Below, piece after piece: positions 1 to 8,672 of a stretch of 60,106 nt of DNA. Every line of letters begins with the position of its first letter. Position 1 is the first letter of the stretch. The position numbers were made by a program, and so were the translations under genes. The notes beneath the pieces are model-generated. The model saw only the letters and a list, made by a program, of their open reading frames with translations. It had not been told where the DNA came from and did no database searches. Source of the DNA: Bacilli bacterium (GTDB lineage: Bacteria; Bacillota_I; Bacilli_A; RFN20; CAG-826). Location: assembly GCA_016298185.1 (NCBI GenBank), contig JAEDDA010000003.1:1-60106 (forward strand). The letters are read 5' to 3'.

Positions 1-15
1 CGTGGCAAAGAATAA
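1..15 (+). CDS. C-terminal tail of the preceding gene (probably rpsE or rpmD)
   Basis: The first bases read Arg-Gly-Lys-Glu-stop in frame 1. In spc operons the gene before rplO is rpmD or, when rpmD is absent, rpsE, and S5 proteins often end near an Arg-Gly-Lys. A second open frame (frame 2) runs to a TAG at 50-52, so the assignment is uncertain from so few codons. Confidence 0.3.
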   Translation, partial: RGKE

Positions 16-63
16 TAAAAATATCTCAATTAGATATAAAATAATTGAATAGGAGGTGCACAT

Positions 64-504
64 ATGAAATTACATGAACTTCAAGTAGCCGAAGGCGCTC
101 GTAAGGAACATTACCGTAAAGGTCGTGGTCTTGGTTCTGGTAACGGCAAAACAGCCGGTAAAGGACATAAAGGCCAAAACGCTCGTAGCGGTGGTGGCGT
201 CGCATTAGGTTTCGAAGGTGGTCAATTACCACTCTTTAGAAGATTACCAAAACGTGGCTTCAAAAATGTAAATCATGTCAATTATGCCACCATTAACGTC
301 GGAGAACTCAATAGATTCGAAGATGGTACAGTGGTATCCTCAGCATTACTAAAAGAAATTGGATTATTATCCAAGGAATATGATGGCTTAAAGGTTTTAG
401 GCGGAGGTAAACTCGAAAAGAAATTAACCGTCCAAGCTAAAGCCTTCAGCAAATCCGCTGAAAAAGCTATTAGTGATGCCGGTGGCAAAATTGAGGTGAT
501 CTAA
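64..504 (+). CDS. rplO: 50S ribosomal protein L15
   Basis: 146 aa, the usual length for bacterial L15. The protein starts MKLHELQ and has the glycine/basic N-terminal arm (KGRGLGSGNGKTAGKGHKGQ) that threads into 23S rRNA, followed by the GFEGGQ-PL-RRLPKRGF block typical of the family. The start is fixed by an AGGAGGT site at 51-57. It assembles into the large subunit. It stands directly before secY, the conserved spc-operon order, with only two bases between the stop and the secY ATG. Confidence 0.98.
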   Translation: MKLHELQVAEGARKEHYRKGRGLGSGNGKTAGKGHKGQNARSGGGVALGFEGGQLPLFRRLPKRGFKNVNHVNYATINVGELNRFEDGTVVSSALLKEIGLLSKEYDGLKVLGGGKLEKKLTVQAKAFSKSAEKAISDAGGKIEVI

Positions 505-506
505 TT

Positions 507-1868
507 ATGAAGAAAATTGGTCAAATTCTCAAAAACAAAGAAATCATGAATCGTATCATGTTTACGATTCTCATCCTCTTTGTCTTCCGTATTGGTGCGC
601 AGATTACAGTCCCAGGTGTCACATTAGGTAGTGACTTACAGAATTATCTCGATAGTTCTTACGCATTATCCTTAATGAACTTACTTGGTGGTGGAACTCT
701 TCAAAGTTTCTCAATCTTCGCATTAGGCGTGAGTCCATACATCACTGCGCAAATTATCGTTGAATTATTATCCACCGATGTCTTACCAGCGTTAACTGAA
801 CTCAAACGTCAAGGCCAAGGCGGTAGAAAGAAGATCGAACTCGCCACTCGTTACTTAACTCTTATGTTAGGTGCGGTGCAAGCATATGGTATTATCCAAA
901 CCATGAAATCTAGTGAAGCAATTACATTTGTAACCGCTTCTCAAGAATGGCTCACATACATCTACATCATCGTTGTTATGATGGCAGGTTCTATGATCGT
1001 CATGTGGCTTGGTGACCAAATCTCTGTTAAAGGTATCGGTAACGGTATTTCCATGATTATTTTCGCGGGTATCGTTTGCTCCTTACCTAGTCAAATCGGC
1101 AATGCCTTCTCCTTATGGGTTGGCAATTCCGCATTACAAGGACAAGGCGACTCTGCACGTATTGCAGGTATCTTCAAATTCTTGTTATACATCCTCGCTT
1201 ATGTCTTAATTATTTCCTTCGTTACATTCATCGAACTTTCCAAGAGAAAGATTCCAGTGCAACATTCAGGAAAAGGCGGTGGACAAACTCAAAGTATGTC
1301 CCGCGCCAGCTTCTTACCTATTAAGGTGAACTCCGCAGGTGTCATTCCTGTCATCTTCGCGAGCTCCATCTTAATGGCGCCAAGCGTTATCGTCGCATTC
1401 GTCGATGCAGAACATAGTAGTGATGCCTGGTTAGGTATCTTCCAAACTAGTACACTCTATGAAATGCCAGGTGGATGGAAAATGCCATGGGGTTTAATCA
1501 TTTATTTGGTTCTCACCATCGCATTCACATTCTTCTACGCGAATGTGCAAATTAATCCTCAACAACTCGCTGAGAACTTCCAAAAGAACGGATCTTACAT
1601 TCCTGGTATCCATACCGGTAATGAAACAGAACGTTATGTGAGAAAAGTTCTTAATAGAGTTACCTTCATAGGTGCGATGGCCTTAGCCTTAATCGCGGCA
1701 TTACCTGTCGTGTTAACGCTTACAATCTTTAAAGACAACCCATCCTTAGCCTTAGGTGGTACCGGATTAATCATCGTTGTCGGTGTCGCATTAGAAGTTA
1801 ACAATCAAATCAATGGCTTACTCGCAGGTAAAACCTTCGATGAAGTCGTGGCTGGTGGAGGTCGTTAA
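507..1868 (+). CDS. secY: Protein translocase channel subunit SecY
   Basis: 453 aa with about ten hydrophobic segments. The N-terminus (RIMFTILILFVFRIGAQITVPGV) and the plug/lateral-gate regions (SIFALGVSPYITAQIIVELL) match SecY. The cytosolic C4-C5 loop carries the basic stretch that contacts the ribosome, and the C-terminus ends in NQINGLLAGKTFDEV, close to the family norm. It forms the membrane pore that exports secretory proteins, including the many lipoproteins in this window. A GAGGTGATC Shine-Dalgarno site lies inside the end of rplO. adk follows after two bases. Confidence 0.98.
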   Translation: MKKIGQILKNKEIMNRIMFTILILFVFRIGAQITVPGVTLGSDLQNYLDSSYALSLMNLLGGGTLQSFSIFALGVSPYITAQIIVELLSTDVLPALTELKRQGQGGRKKIELATRYLTLMLGAVQAYGIIQTMKSSEAITFVTASQEWLTYIYIIVVMMAGSMIVMWLGDQISVKGIGNGISMIIFAGIVCSLPSQIGNAFSLWVGNSALQGQGDSARIAGIFKFLLYILAYVLIISFVTFIELSKRKIPVQHSGKGGGQTQSMSRASFLPIKVNSAGVIPVIFASSILMAPSVIVAFVDAEHSSDAWLGIFQTSTLYEMPGGWKMPWGLIIYLVLTIAFTFFYANVQINPQQLAENFQKNGSYIPGIHTGNETERYVRKVLNRVTFIGAMALALIAALPVVLTLTIFKDNPSLALGGTGLIIVVGVALEVNNQINGLLAGKTFDEVVAGGGR

Positions 1869-1870
1869 TA

Positions 1871-2521
1871 ATGTTAAAGAATATTATCTTAATGGGCCCT
1901 CCAGGTGCGGGCAAAGGCACCTTAGCCAAACAATTAAAAACAGCCTTTAATCTCACACATATCTCCACAGGTGATATGTTTAGAGACAATATTAAAGGTG
2001 GAACCGAACTCGGTATCCTCGCAAAGAGTTACATTGATAATGGTCACCTCGTTCCAGATGAAGTCACCATTAAAATGCTCAAGTCTCGTTTAGAGGAAAA
2101 AGATTGTGAGAACGGTTTCTTACTCGATGGTTTCCCAAGAACACTTCCTCAAGCTGAAGCTTTGGAATTGTTAGCTAAAGAAATCAATCGTCCAATCGAT
2201 GTCGTGGTCAACCTCGATTGCGATAACCAAGAACTCATTAGACGTATCTCTGGCCGTCGCGTTTGTAAGAATTGTGGCGCCCCATATCACATCCAAACCA
2301 TAAAACCAAAAGTGGAAGGTGTATGTGACTTATGCGGTGGTCCACTATATCAACGCGCTGACGACAATGAAGAAGCGTTAAAAGTTCGTTTAGACCATTA
2401 TGTTCATGACACCAAACCTCTCTTGGACTTCTATGACCAAAGAGGATTACTAAAGAACTTCAATTCTTTAATGGGTAGTCAAGAACTCTTCAATCAAGTT
2501 TCAACATTTTTAAACAAATAA
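1871..2521 (+). CDS. adk: Adenylate kinase, zinc-binding LID type
   Basis: 216 aa. The P-loop GPPGAGKGT is at residues 9-17, the AMP-binding segment (STGDMFRDNI) follows, and LLDGFPRTLPQAEAL is the conserved core. The long LID domain has two C-x2-C pairs (CKNC and CDLC), so it binds structural zinc, as in most Gram-positive enzymes. It interconverts AMP, ADP and ATP in the cytoplasm. The ATG follows the secY stop as TAATAATG without its own Shine-Dalgarno site, so translation is probably coupled. The secY-adk-map order is the common Firmicutes arrangement. Confidence 0.97.
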   Translation: MLKNIILMGPPGAGKGTLAKQLKTAFNLTHISTGDMFRDNIKGGTELGILAKSYIDNGHLVPDEVTIKMLKSRLEEKDCENGFLLDGFPRTLPQAEALELLAKEINRPIDVVVNLDCDNQELIRRISGRRVCKNCGAPYHIQTIKPKVEGVCDLCGGPLYQRADDNEEALKVRLDHYVHDTKPLLDFYDQRGLLKNFNSLMGSQELFNQVSTFLNK

Positions 2522-2522
2522 T

Positions 2523-3284
2523 ATGATTATTACAAAATCCGCAAGAGAAATTAATTTGATGAAAGAGGCTGGTAGAGTGGTGGGCCTAGTCTTCAAAAGA
2601 TTAGAAGAAACCATTAAGCCTGGTATGTCAACGTTAGACATTGATGTGATTGTGGAATCAACTATGCTTGAAAACGACTGCATTCCAGCGGAAAAGGGCT
2701 ATTATGGCTATCCAGCAAGTGCATGCGTCAGTGTAAACGACACACTCATTCATGGAATTCCATCTAATAAGATAATTATTAGAGAAGGTGATATTGTCTC
2801 AGTGGATATTGTAGCAACATATAAAGGCTATTCCGCAGATGCGTGCCGTACATATAAAGTCGGCACGCTCACGGAAAGGGCAAATCGAATCGTTGATGTT
2901 ACCAAAGAAGCCTTCTTTGAAGCCTTAAAGGTTGTTAAACCAGGCGCACATATTGGTGATATCTCTGAAATAGTACAAAAATATGTCGAATCTCATGGTT
3001 ATAATGTTGTCCGTGAATACACTGGTCATGGTATCGGAGCGCATATGCACGAAGATCCATCTATCCCAAACTATGGTAAAGCGGGCACCGGACCAGTATT
3101 AACTCCAGGTATGGCTCTATGTATCGAACCGATGGTCCTTGAAGGTCGTAAAGATGTCAGGGTTCTCGGTGACGGCTGGACCGTCAAGAGCAAGGATGGA
3201 AAATTAACCGCTCACTATGAAAATACAGTGATCGTTACTGAAGATGGTTATGAAATTATTACCATGTATGAAGGAGAAGAATAG
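2523..3284 (+). CDS. map: Methionine aminopeptidase, type I
   Basis: 253 aa, normal for the short type-1 enzyme. The dinuclear metal ligands are visible: Asp in DIVSVDIVATYKGYSADACRTY (two Asp), His in GHGIGAHMHEDP, Glu in CIEPM and Glu in AHYENTVIV. It removes the initiator methionine from nascent proteins. It starts one base after the adk stop (TAATATG) with no separate ribosome site, again suggesting translational coupling. Confidence 0.97.
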   Translation: MIITKSAREINLMKEAGRVVGLVFKRLEETIKPGMSTLDIDVIVESTMLENDCIPAEKGYYGYPASACVSVNDTLIHGIPSNKIIIREGDIVSVDIVATYKGYSADACRTYKVGTLTERANRIVDVTKEAFFEALKVVKPGAHIGDISEIVQKYVESHGYNVVREYTGHGIGAHMHEDPSIPNYGKAGTGPVLTPGMALCIEPMVLEGRKDVRVLGDGWTVKSKDGKLTAHYENTVIVTEDGYEIITMYEGEE

Positions 3285-3287
3285 TAA

Positions 3288-3506
3288 ATGTCAAAACAAG
3301 ATATGATTGAAGTTCAGGCGGTCGTTAAGGAGTGCCTACCAAACGCAAACTTTAAGGTAGAACTCGAAAACGGCGTCGTAATTCAGGCCACCGTTTCTGG
3401 AAAAATCCGTATGAATTACATACGCATTCTCCCAGGTGATAGAGTTACGGTAGAAATCTCGCCTTATGATTTAACACGGGGCCGCATAACATTTAGGTTT
3501 AAATAA
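3288..3506 (+). CDS. infA: Translation initiation factor IF-1
   Basis: 72 aa, exactly the usual IF-1 size. The S1/OB-fold sequence is typical (VVKECLPNANFKVELENG, HisAla replaced here by VIQATVSGKIRMNYIRI, then LPGDRVTVEISPYDLTRGRITFRFK). It binds the ribosomal A site during initiation. The GGAG site in the last codons of map sets the start. Its place between map and rpmJ is the standard Firmicutes order. Confidence 0.97.
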   Translation: MSKQDMIEVQAVVKECLPNANFKVELENGVVIQATVSGKIRMNYIRILPGDRVTVEISPYDLTRGRITFRFK

Positions 3507-3531
3507 ACCGTAATTTAGGAGGAAAAAACTT

Positions 3532-3645
3532 ATGAAAGTCAGACCCTCAGTCAAACCAATCTGCCCAAAGTGCAGAGTGATTAAGAGAAATGGCAAAGTT
3601 ATGGTCATCTGCTCTAATCCAAAGCACAAGCAGAGACAAGGTTAA
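3532..3645 (+). CDS. rpmJ: 50S ribosomal protein L36, zinc-binding form
   Basis: A 37-aa gene. It begins MKVRPSVKPICPKC and carries the zinc ribbon ligands C11, C14, C27 and H32, so this is the Cys-plus form of L36. A TTAGGAGGA ribosome site lies eight bases before the ATG and another AGGAGG follows the stop for rpsM. It stands between infA and rpsM as in other Firmicutes. Confidence 0.97.
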   Translation: MKVRPSVKPICPKCRVIKRNGKVMVICSNPKHKQRQG

Positions 3646-3662
3646 TAGGAGGAAAATGAAAT

Positions 3663-4040
3663 ATGGCACGTATTGTTGGTGTTGATATTCCTAATGACAA
3701 ACCAGTCAAAATCGCCCTTACCTATATCTATGGTATCGGCAGATACACCGCTCAATTAATTTGCGAAGGCGCAAAAGTTGACGGCACAATCAGAGTTAAA
3801 GATTTAACAGATGATCAATTCGGCGCAATCAGAAATGAAATCGCCAAATACAAAACAGAAGGTGATCTCCGTAGAGAAGTTGCTTTAAACATCAAACGTT
3901 TAACAGAAATTAACTGCTACAGAGGTTTACGTCATAGAAGAGGCTTACCAGTTAGAGGTCAAAGAACCAAAACTAACGCTCGTACTCGTAAAGGTCCACG
4001 TAAGACAATTGCGAATAAGAAGATGGCCCCACAAGGTTAA
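3663..4040 (+). CDS. rpsM: 30S ribosomal protein S13
   Basis: 125 aa. The helix-hairpin-helix start (MARIVGVDIPNDKPVKIALTY) and the conserved RGLRHRRGLPVRGQRTKTNA block near the C-terminus, which reaches P-site tRNA, are both present. The ribosome site is AATAGGAGG at 3645-3653. Part of the spc-alpha operon, followed by rpsK after an AAGGAG site. Confidence 0.98.
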   Translation: MARIVGVDIPNDKPVKIALTYIYGIGRYTAQLICEGAKVDGTIRVKDLTDDQFGAIRNEIAKYKTEGDLRREVALNIKRLTEINCYRGLRHRRGLPVRGQRTKTNARTRKGPRKTIANKKMAPQG

Positions 4041-4058
4041 TGAAAGGAGAATAGAGTT

Positions 4059-4448
4059 ATGGCAAAGAAAACTACAACCCGTAAAAAGAAAGTCAAACGC
4101 TCATTTACTAAAGGTGTTGCCCACATTCATTCCACTTTCAATAACACAATCGTTACAATCTGTGATGAACAAGGTAACGCCTTAAGCTGGTCTAGCGCAG
4201 GCGCAATGGGCTTCAAAGGTGCGAAAAAAGCCACACCATTTGCTGCTCAACAAGCCGCTGAAGCTGCCGGTAAAGCCGCTTATGAACAAGGCATCAGACA
4301 AGTTGATGTCGATGTTAAGGGCCCAGGCCCAGGTCGTGAAGGAGCGATTCGTTCCTTAGCAGTTGTCGGATTACAAGTTTTATCCATCGTTGATAGCACA
4401 CCAATCCCACACAACGGTTGCCGCCCACCAAAACGCCCAAGAGGCTAA
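4059..4448 (+). CDS. rpsK: 30S ribosomal protein S11
   Basis: 129 aa with a Lys/Arg-rich N-terminus (TTTRKKKVKRS), then GVAHIHSTFNNTIVTI, GAMGFKGAKKATPFAAQ and the C-terminal NGCRPPKRPRG, all hallmarks of S11. It lies on the platform of the small subunit near the Shine-Dalgarno helix. Conserved position between rpsM and rpoA. Confidence 0.98.
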   Translation: MAKKTTTRKKKVKRSFTKGVAHIHSTFNNTIVTICDEQGNALSWSSAGAMGFKGAKKATPFAAQQAAEAAGKAAYEQGIRQVDVDVKGPGPGREGAIRSLAVVGLQVLSIVDSTPIPHNGCRPPKRPRG

Positions 4449-4463
4449 TAGGAGGTCTACGAT

Positions 4464-5429
4464 ATGAAAATCGCCAATCCATTTGAAAGATTCGGAATTT
4501 CCCAAGCCGATTACGACGGTACAGAAAACTACGGTCGTTTCGTCATTGAACCACTCGAAAGAGGTTTTGGTCAAACATTAGGTAACTCATTAAGAAGAGT
4601 ATTACTCTCCTCATTACCAGGCGCTTCATTATATGCAGTAGAAGTGGAAGGCGCTCGTCATGAATTCACCGCTTTAGAAGGCGTTGAAGAAGACGTCACA
4701 TCTATCATCCTTAACTTAAAAGGTCTCGTCTTAAGAATTCCTGAAGAAGACGATGGCAATAAAAGATTAGAAATCGATGTCAAAGGCCCAGCAGTGGTCA
4801 CCGCGAAAGACATCGTTCTCCCAGCCGGAGTGGAAGTTGTTAACCCAGATTTAGAAATCGCCCACTTAGTGGAAGGTGGCAGCTTACACATGGTATTACA
4901 TGCCCGTAATGGTCGTGGCTATATCACTGGTGAACAAAATAAAACTATCCATACTGGTTTAGCCTTAGGCACAATCAGCACAGATAGCAACTACTCTCCA
5001 GTTAGAAAAGCTAATTATACCGTTGAAAACACCCGTGTGGGACACGATTCACGCTTCGACAAGTTAACAATCGAAGTTTGGACAGACGGCTCTATTTTGC
5101 CTCAAGAAGCATTAGCCAAGTCTGCTCAAATCTTAATTGCACACTTAGACAAATTCTTAGAAGTTGCTAATATCACACGTGATATCAACATCGAAAAAGA
5201 AGAAGAACAAGTCGAAGAAAACAAATACGAGAACTTCACAATTGAAGAACTCGATCTCTCAGTTCGTTCTTATAACTGCTTAAAGAGAGCAGGTATCCAA
5301 ACCATCTTAGAATTAACAGATAGAACTGAAGAAGACATGATGAAAGTTAAGAATTTAGGTAAAAAGTCCCTTAAAGAAATTAAGGAAAAACTCACAGCCT
5401 ATAACTTATCATTCAAAGATTTCGAATAA
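4464..5429 (+). CDS. rpoA: RNA polymerase alpha subunit
   Basis: 321 aa. The N-terminal dimerisation domain (RFVIEPLERGFGQTLGNSLRRVLLSSLPG) is followed by an acidic linker around residues 236-255 and the C-terminal DNA/activator-binding domain (LDLSVRSYNCLKRAGI ... MMKVKNLGKKSLKEIKEKL). Length and domain order are normal. Ribosome site AGGAGGT precedes the ATG. The intact alpha-CTD implies UP-element and activator contacts are possible in this organism. Confidence 0.98.
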   Translation: MKIANPFERFGISQADYDGTENYGRFVIEPLERGFGQTLGNSLRRVLLSSLPGASLYAVEVEGARHEFTALEGVEEDVTSIILNLKGLVLRIPEEDDGNKRLEIDVKGPAVVTAKDIVLPAGVEVVNPDLEIAHLVEGGSLHMVLHARNGRGYITGEQNKTIHTGLALGTISTDSNYSPVRKANYTVENTRVGHDSRFDKLTIEVWTDGSILPQEALAKSAQILIAHLDKFLEVANITRDINIEKEEEQVEENKYENFTIEELDLSVRSYNCLKRAGIQTILELTDRTEEDMMKVKNLGKKSLKEIKEKLTAYNLSFKDFE

Positions 5430-5443
5430 GGAGGTAACAATTT

Positions 5444-5845
5444 ATGCCAGCACAAGGTAGAAAAAATGTCCATGGAAAAACCGGCGTAAGATTTAAAGCC
5501 GCGTACACCAAGAGCAAATATGAGAATATGCTTCGTAATGTCGTTACTGACTTAATTCTCAAAGGCTCCGTCAAAGTGACTGAAGCAGTCGCTCGTGATG
5601 TTGTCAAAGAAGCAGATCGTTTAGTGACATTAACCAAAAAGGAAGATGTCATGAACGCCAAACGTCAAGCCGCTAGATTCGTTAGAAATATCGCTAATGA
5701 AAAAGGTGTTGCTGCGTTAGATGTATTATTCGCTGAAGTCGGTCCAAGATTCACATCCCGTAACGGCGGCTATACCCGTAGATTAAAACTCGGTAATAGA
5801 CGTGGTGATGATGCTCCAATCGTGGTCGTCACTTGGGTTGAATAA
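5444..5845 (+). CDS. rplQ: 50S ribosomal protein L17
   Basis: 133 aa. The N-terminus is degenerate compared with the usual family start, but LRNVVTDLILKGSVKVTEA, the DRLVTLTKK stretch and the C-terminal GGYTRRLKLGNRRGDDAP-VVV-WVE are diagnostic. Last gene of the ribosomal operon; a hairpin terminator begins 18 bases after the stop. Confidence 0.97.
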   Translation: MPAQGRKNVHGKTGVRFKAAYTKSKYENMLRNVVTDLILKGSVKVTEAVARDVVKEADRLVTLTKKEDVMNAKRQAARFVRNIANEKGVAALDVLFAEVGPRFTSRNGGYTRRLKLGNRRGDDAPIVVVTWVE

Positions 5846-5863
5846 TTATCCATCATTAAAAAG

Positions 5864-5894
5864 AACCATCAGTTAATTCTGGTGGTTTTTATTT
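5864..5894 (+). terminator. Intrinsic terminator of the ribosomal operon
   Basis: AACCATCAG (5864-5872) pairs with CTGGTGGTT (5879-5887) over nine positions with one U-G wobble and a 6-base loop, followed by a T-rich run. It ends the rplO-rplQ transcript. Confidence 0.85.
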
Positions 5895-5913
5895 ATTCCA
5901 CTGTGGCTAAATA

Positions 5914-5940
5914 TGGTATATAATTTAGTCGCAGGAGGTA
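5914..5940 (+). promoter_or_regulatory. Probable promoter and ribosome site of the toxin-antitoxin pair
   Basis: A TATAAT -10 box lies at 5919-5924 and an AGGAGGT ribosome site at 5933-5939. The -35 position 17 bases upstream (TTCCAC) is a poor match, as expected if the antitoxin or another factor controls it. Confidence 0.5.
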
Positions 5941-5946
5941 ATAACT

Positions 5947-6204
5947 ATGAACATTGTTCCAATGAGAGATCTTAAAAACACCACAAAGATTGAAGCTCTT
6001 TGCAAACAAACAAAAGAAGCAGTTTTTGTAACCAAAAATGGTTATGGTTCTTTAGTGGTTATGGATATGGATCTATATGAAGAACTACTGCAACAAGCTT
6101 ATGAAGCTAAGTTAATTAACCGTGCACTCAAAGATGTGGAAGAAGGAAAAGTTAGAGATGGCGACGAGGTTATGAAAGAAATCGAAGCCAAGTATGGTTT
6201 TTAA
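5947..6204 (+). CDS. Phd/YefM-type antitoxin
   Basis: 85 aa. The sequence NIVPMRDLKNTTKIEALCKQTKEAVFVTKNGYGSLVVM is the typical Phd/YefM fold in which the N-terminal half binds DNA, followed by an acidic C-terminal helix (ALKDVEEGKVRDGDEVMKEIEAKYGF) that would wrap the toxin. The next gene starts 11 bases before this stop, the usual antitoxin-toxin overlap. In this family the antitoxin, alone and with toxin, represses its own promoter. Confidence 0.88.
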   Translation: MNIVPMRDLKNTTKIEALCKQTKEAVFVTKNGYGSLVVMDMDLYEELLQQAYEAKLINRALKDVEEGKVRDGDEVMKEIEAKYGF

Positions 6205-6499
6205 AATAGACTACACTGATTCTTTTACTGAAGATTTTGTACGAGCTTTAAATTATATTTCTATTGAATTGTGTAATTTTCAAGCCGCAAAAGATTTAAA
6301 AGAAAGAATAAAACAATCTTTAACTCTTATTAGAGAATTCCCATATAGCTGTCCAATAGTTCCTAACACTTTCATTCCAAGAAAACGACTGCGAAGAAAA
6401 GTAATAAACAATTATTCCTTATTCTATGAAGTCGATGAGAAAAACAAAACAGTAGTGGTATTGAGATTAATACTATCAAGAAGAAACCCAAGAGCGTAA
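6194..6499 (+). CDS. RelE/ParE-superfamily toxin
   Basis: 101 aa. The fold signature is a basic small protein with paired N-terminal helices (TEDFVRALNYISIELCNFQAAKDLKERIKQSLTLI), followed by beta strands ending in NNYSLFYEVDEKNKTVVVLRLILSRRNPR. The C-terminal Tyr-x-Val-Asp and Arg residues resemble ParE/RelE toxins. It overlaps the antitoxin gene by 11 bases. The target (gyrase as for ParE, or ribosome-bound mRNA as for RelE) cannot be told from the sequence. Confidence 0.85.
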   Translation: MVFKIDYTDSFTEDFVRALNYISIELCNFQAAKDLKERIKQSLTLIREFPYSCPIVPNTFIPRKRLRRKVINNYSLFYEVDEKNKTVVVLRLILSRRNPRA

Positions 6500-6513
6500 G
6501 AGTAACAACATAC

Positions 6514-6543
6514 ACGCCACCTAGTCTTTAGCGGTGTTTTTTT
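6514..6543 (+). terminator. Terminator of the toxin-antitoxin operon
   Basis: An imperfect stem ACGCC/GGTGT (6514-6518 with 6532-6536) plus CTA/TAG closer to the loop is followed by seven T residues. Internal mismatches make it weaker than the neighbouring terminators. Confidence 0.6.
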
Positions 6544-6678
6544 ATTTGCTTTTTTAAGTTTCAAAAAAACAAAAAAGAATTATTTTTATTAATTAAATAA
6601 ATATCTAAGATTTATTTGTATAAAAAATTAATTTAAATTATTATAAAGTATCTCGCTAGAGATGAAAGTGAGAGAAAC

Positions 6679-8481
6679 ATGAAAAAGTTATTCAAAATCA
6701 TTCCGTTATTAGTACTTCCGTTATCATTATCATCTTGTTCCTTTATTGAATCTTTCATTAATGGTGGTGGAAACGAACAAGAAGAAGTTACTGATAATAA
6801 TGTATATCCAACAAGTTTAGTTATTGAAGGTGAAAACAAGATTGTTGTCGGTGAATCTACAACACTTACTGCAAAATTTTCACCAACAAAAGTTACTAAT
6901 AATACAGTGACATGGACATCTAGTAATAATAGTGTTGCTACAGTTACAAGTGGTGGTAAAGTAACAGGCAAAGCAAATGGTAATGTGACTATTACCGCAT
7001 CTATGAAAGGTGCGAATAAAACCACAATTACCGCGACACACGAAATGACAGTTGGCACTCCTGCCGCAACTGGTGTCCAACTAGATAAAACATCAGTGAC
7101 ATTAGAATATGGCAAAACCACACAACTTACTGCTACAGTTAATCCAAAATATTCCAGTCAAGATGTGACATGGAGTTCAAGTAATAGTACAATTGCCACA
7201 GTTTCTAATAGTGGTTTAGTGACAGCAAAAAATATTGATGGTACCGCAGTTATTACCGCGACAAGTGTTGATGGTGGATTTACTGCTTCTTGCCAAATCA
7301 CAGTTAAAGAAGTTGTTGGCACAACAGTCATGATCTATATGTGTGGTGCAGACCTTGAAAGCGATAACGGTTTAGCATCCATGGATTTAGATGAGATCTT
7401 ATCCGTTAGCGGACAACCAGATGAAGTTAACATCCTTGTTGAAACTGGTGGTGCTAAGAGTTGGAGAAAATCCCAAATTCCTAATAACAAATTAGCAAGA
7501 TGGGAAATTAGAAATAGACAATTTATTAAAAAGAGTGATAGCTTTACCACAAATACAAACATGGGCTTAACAAGCACATTACAAAGTTTCTTAGAATGGG
7601 GCTTTGAAAACTATCAATCTGATAAATACGGTCTCATCTTATGGAACCACGGTGGTGCAATGGGTGGCTGCTGTTTTGATGAAAATAACGGTGACGATTC
7701 ATTATCCGCTGATGAAGTTTATACAGCAGTTAAAAATGCTAGAGCCAATAAAGGCATTAGCGACAAACTTGAATGGATTACATACGATGCTTGCTTAATG
7801 GCGGTTCAAGATATTGCTGAATATAACTCTTATAACTTCAACTACATGCTTTCTTCTCAAGAATCTGAGGCTGGTTATGGTTATGACTACGATGCTTGGT
7901 TACCAACTTTATATAACAATCCAGGCATCAATGGTGGCAATTTATTAGAAGTTATTGGCCACACCTTCATGGTAGAAGAAAAATATTTATTCCAAACTTG
8001 GGGTGATCCATTTGACCAAACACAATCCGTTTATGATTTAAGTAAAATGCCTGCTTATAAAGCAGCATTTGAAGCAATTGCTTCTGACTTAAATAGTATT
8101 ATTGGAAGTAATGCATCAAGAGCAAAATCCTTAGGTCAATTAATCGCACAAGCAAGAGAATATGGTCTTGATGAATATGGTGATTCTTGTGGCTTTGAAA
8201 TTTACGATATGAAAGAAGCATTGAATAAAGTAAAAGCCAACGCTACATTCTCATCCATCTCTTCAAAAGTTAGTGCATTCTATAATGTGCTTGATGATAT
8301 GGTGATTTACGAAGAACATGGTGAAGCTACAACAGGATGTGGTATTTGTATCTTCTCGCCTTGCTATCTCTCTATACCATATAACTATGGCGGTAGCGAA
8401 TACACTAAGAGCAATTTCACAGAATGGAAGAAAGTCTCTAATAAAATCTGGCCAGAATTATATTCAAACTGGGCTAATTAA
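6679..8481 (+). CDS. Surface lipoprotein protease: two BIG2-like Ig domains plus clostripain (peptidase C11) domain
   Basis: 600 aa. The signal peptide ends in lipobox LSSC with Cys20 as the lipid anchor. Residues about 50-125 and 135-212 are two bacterial Ig-like (BIG2) repeats (VTWTSSNNSVATVTSGGKVT; VTWSSSNSTIATVSNSGLVT). The rest is a clostripain-family domain: MIYMCGADLE at the start, catalytic His324 in LWNHGG and catalytic Cys372 in YDACLM, followed by SSQESEAGYGYDY. Clostripain-like enzymes are cysteine endopeptidases that cut after basic residues and often self-process. It is monocistronic, with GTGAGAG as ribosome site and its own terminator. A hairpin ATCTC-GCTA-GAGAT (6650-6663) lies in its leader. 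Confidence 0.88.
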   Translation: MKKLFKIIPLLVLPLSLSSCSFIESFINGGGNEQEEVTDNNVYPTSLVIEGENKIVVGESTTLTAKFSPTKVTNNTVTWTSSNNSVATVTSGGKVTGKANGNVTITASMKGANKTTITATHEMTVGTPAATGVQLDKTSVTLEYGKTTQLTATVNPKYSSQDVTWSSSNSTIATVSNSGLVTAKNIDGTAVITATSVDGGFTASCQITVKEVVGTTVMIYMCGADLESDNGLASMDLDEILSVSGQPDEVNILVETGGAKSWRKSQIPNNKLARWEIRNRQFIKKSDSFTTNTNMGLTSTLQSFLEWGFENYQSDKYGLILWNHGGAMGGCCFDENNGDDSLSADEVYTAVKNARANKGISDKLEWITYDACLMAVQDIAEYNSYNFNYMLSSQESEAGYGYDYDAWLPTLYNNPGINGGNLLEVIGHTFMVEEKYLFQTWGDPFDQTQSVYDLSKMPAYKAAFEAIASDLNSIIGSNASRAKSLGQLIAQAREYGLDEYGDSCGFEIYDMKEALNKVKANATFSSISSKVSAFYNVLDDMVIYEEHGEATTGCGICIFSPCYLSIPYNYGGSEYTKSNFTEWKKVSNKIWPELYSNWAN

Positions 8482-8495
8482 AAATTCATAATCTT

Positions 8496-8519
8496 GGAGT
8501 GGAATTCCCACTCCTTTTT
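8496..8519 (+). terminator. Intrinsic terminator after the clostripain-like gene
   Basis: GGAGTGG (8496-8502) pairs perfectly with CCACTCC (8508-8514) over a 5-base loop, followed by TTTTT. Confidence 0.92.
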
Positions 8520-8672
8520 AATTTTAAAAAACCTTAAAACATATATATATTCAAAGATAAGAAATAAGATTTATTCCTTTTTAGGATGTTTTTACCGATT
8601 GAGATAAAAATAATACTTATATGTAAAAGACCTATGTTAAAATAATTACACAAATTTAGGGGAAATTTATAA

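Noticed and set aside
6633..7121. 162-aa minus-strand reading frame over the lipoprotease start
   Set aside because: It mirrors the BIG2 repeats of the plus-strand gene and has no ribosome site.
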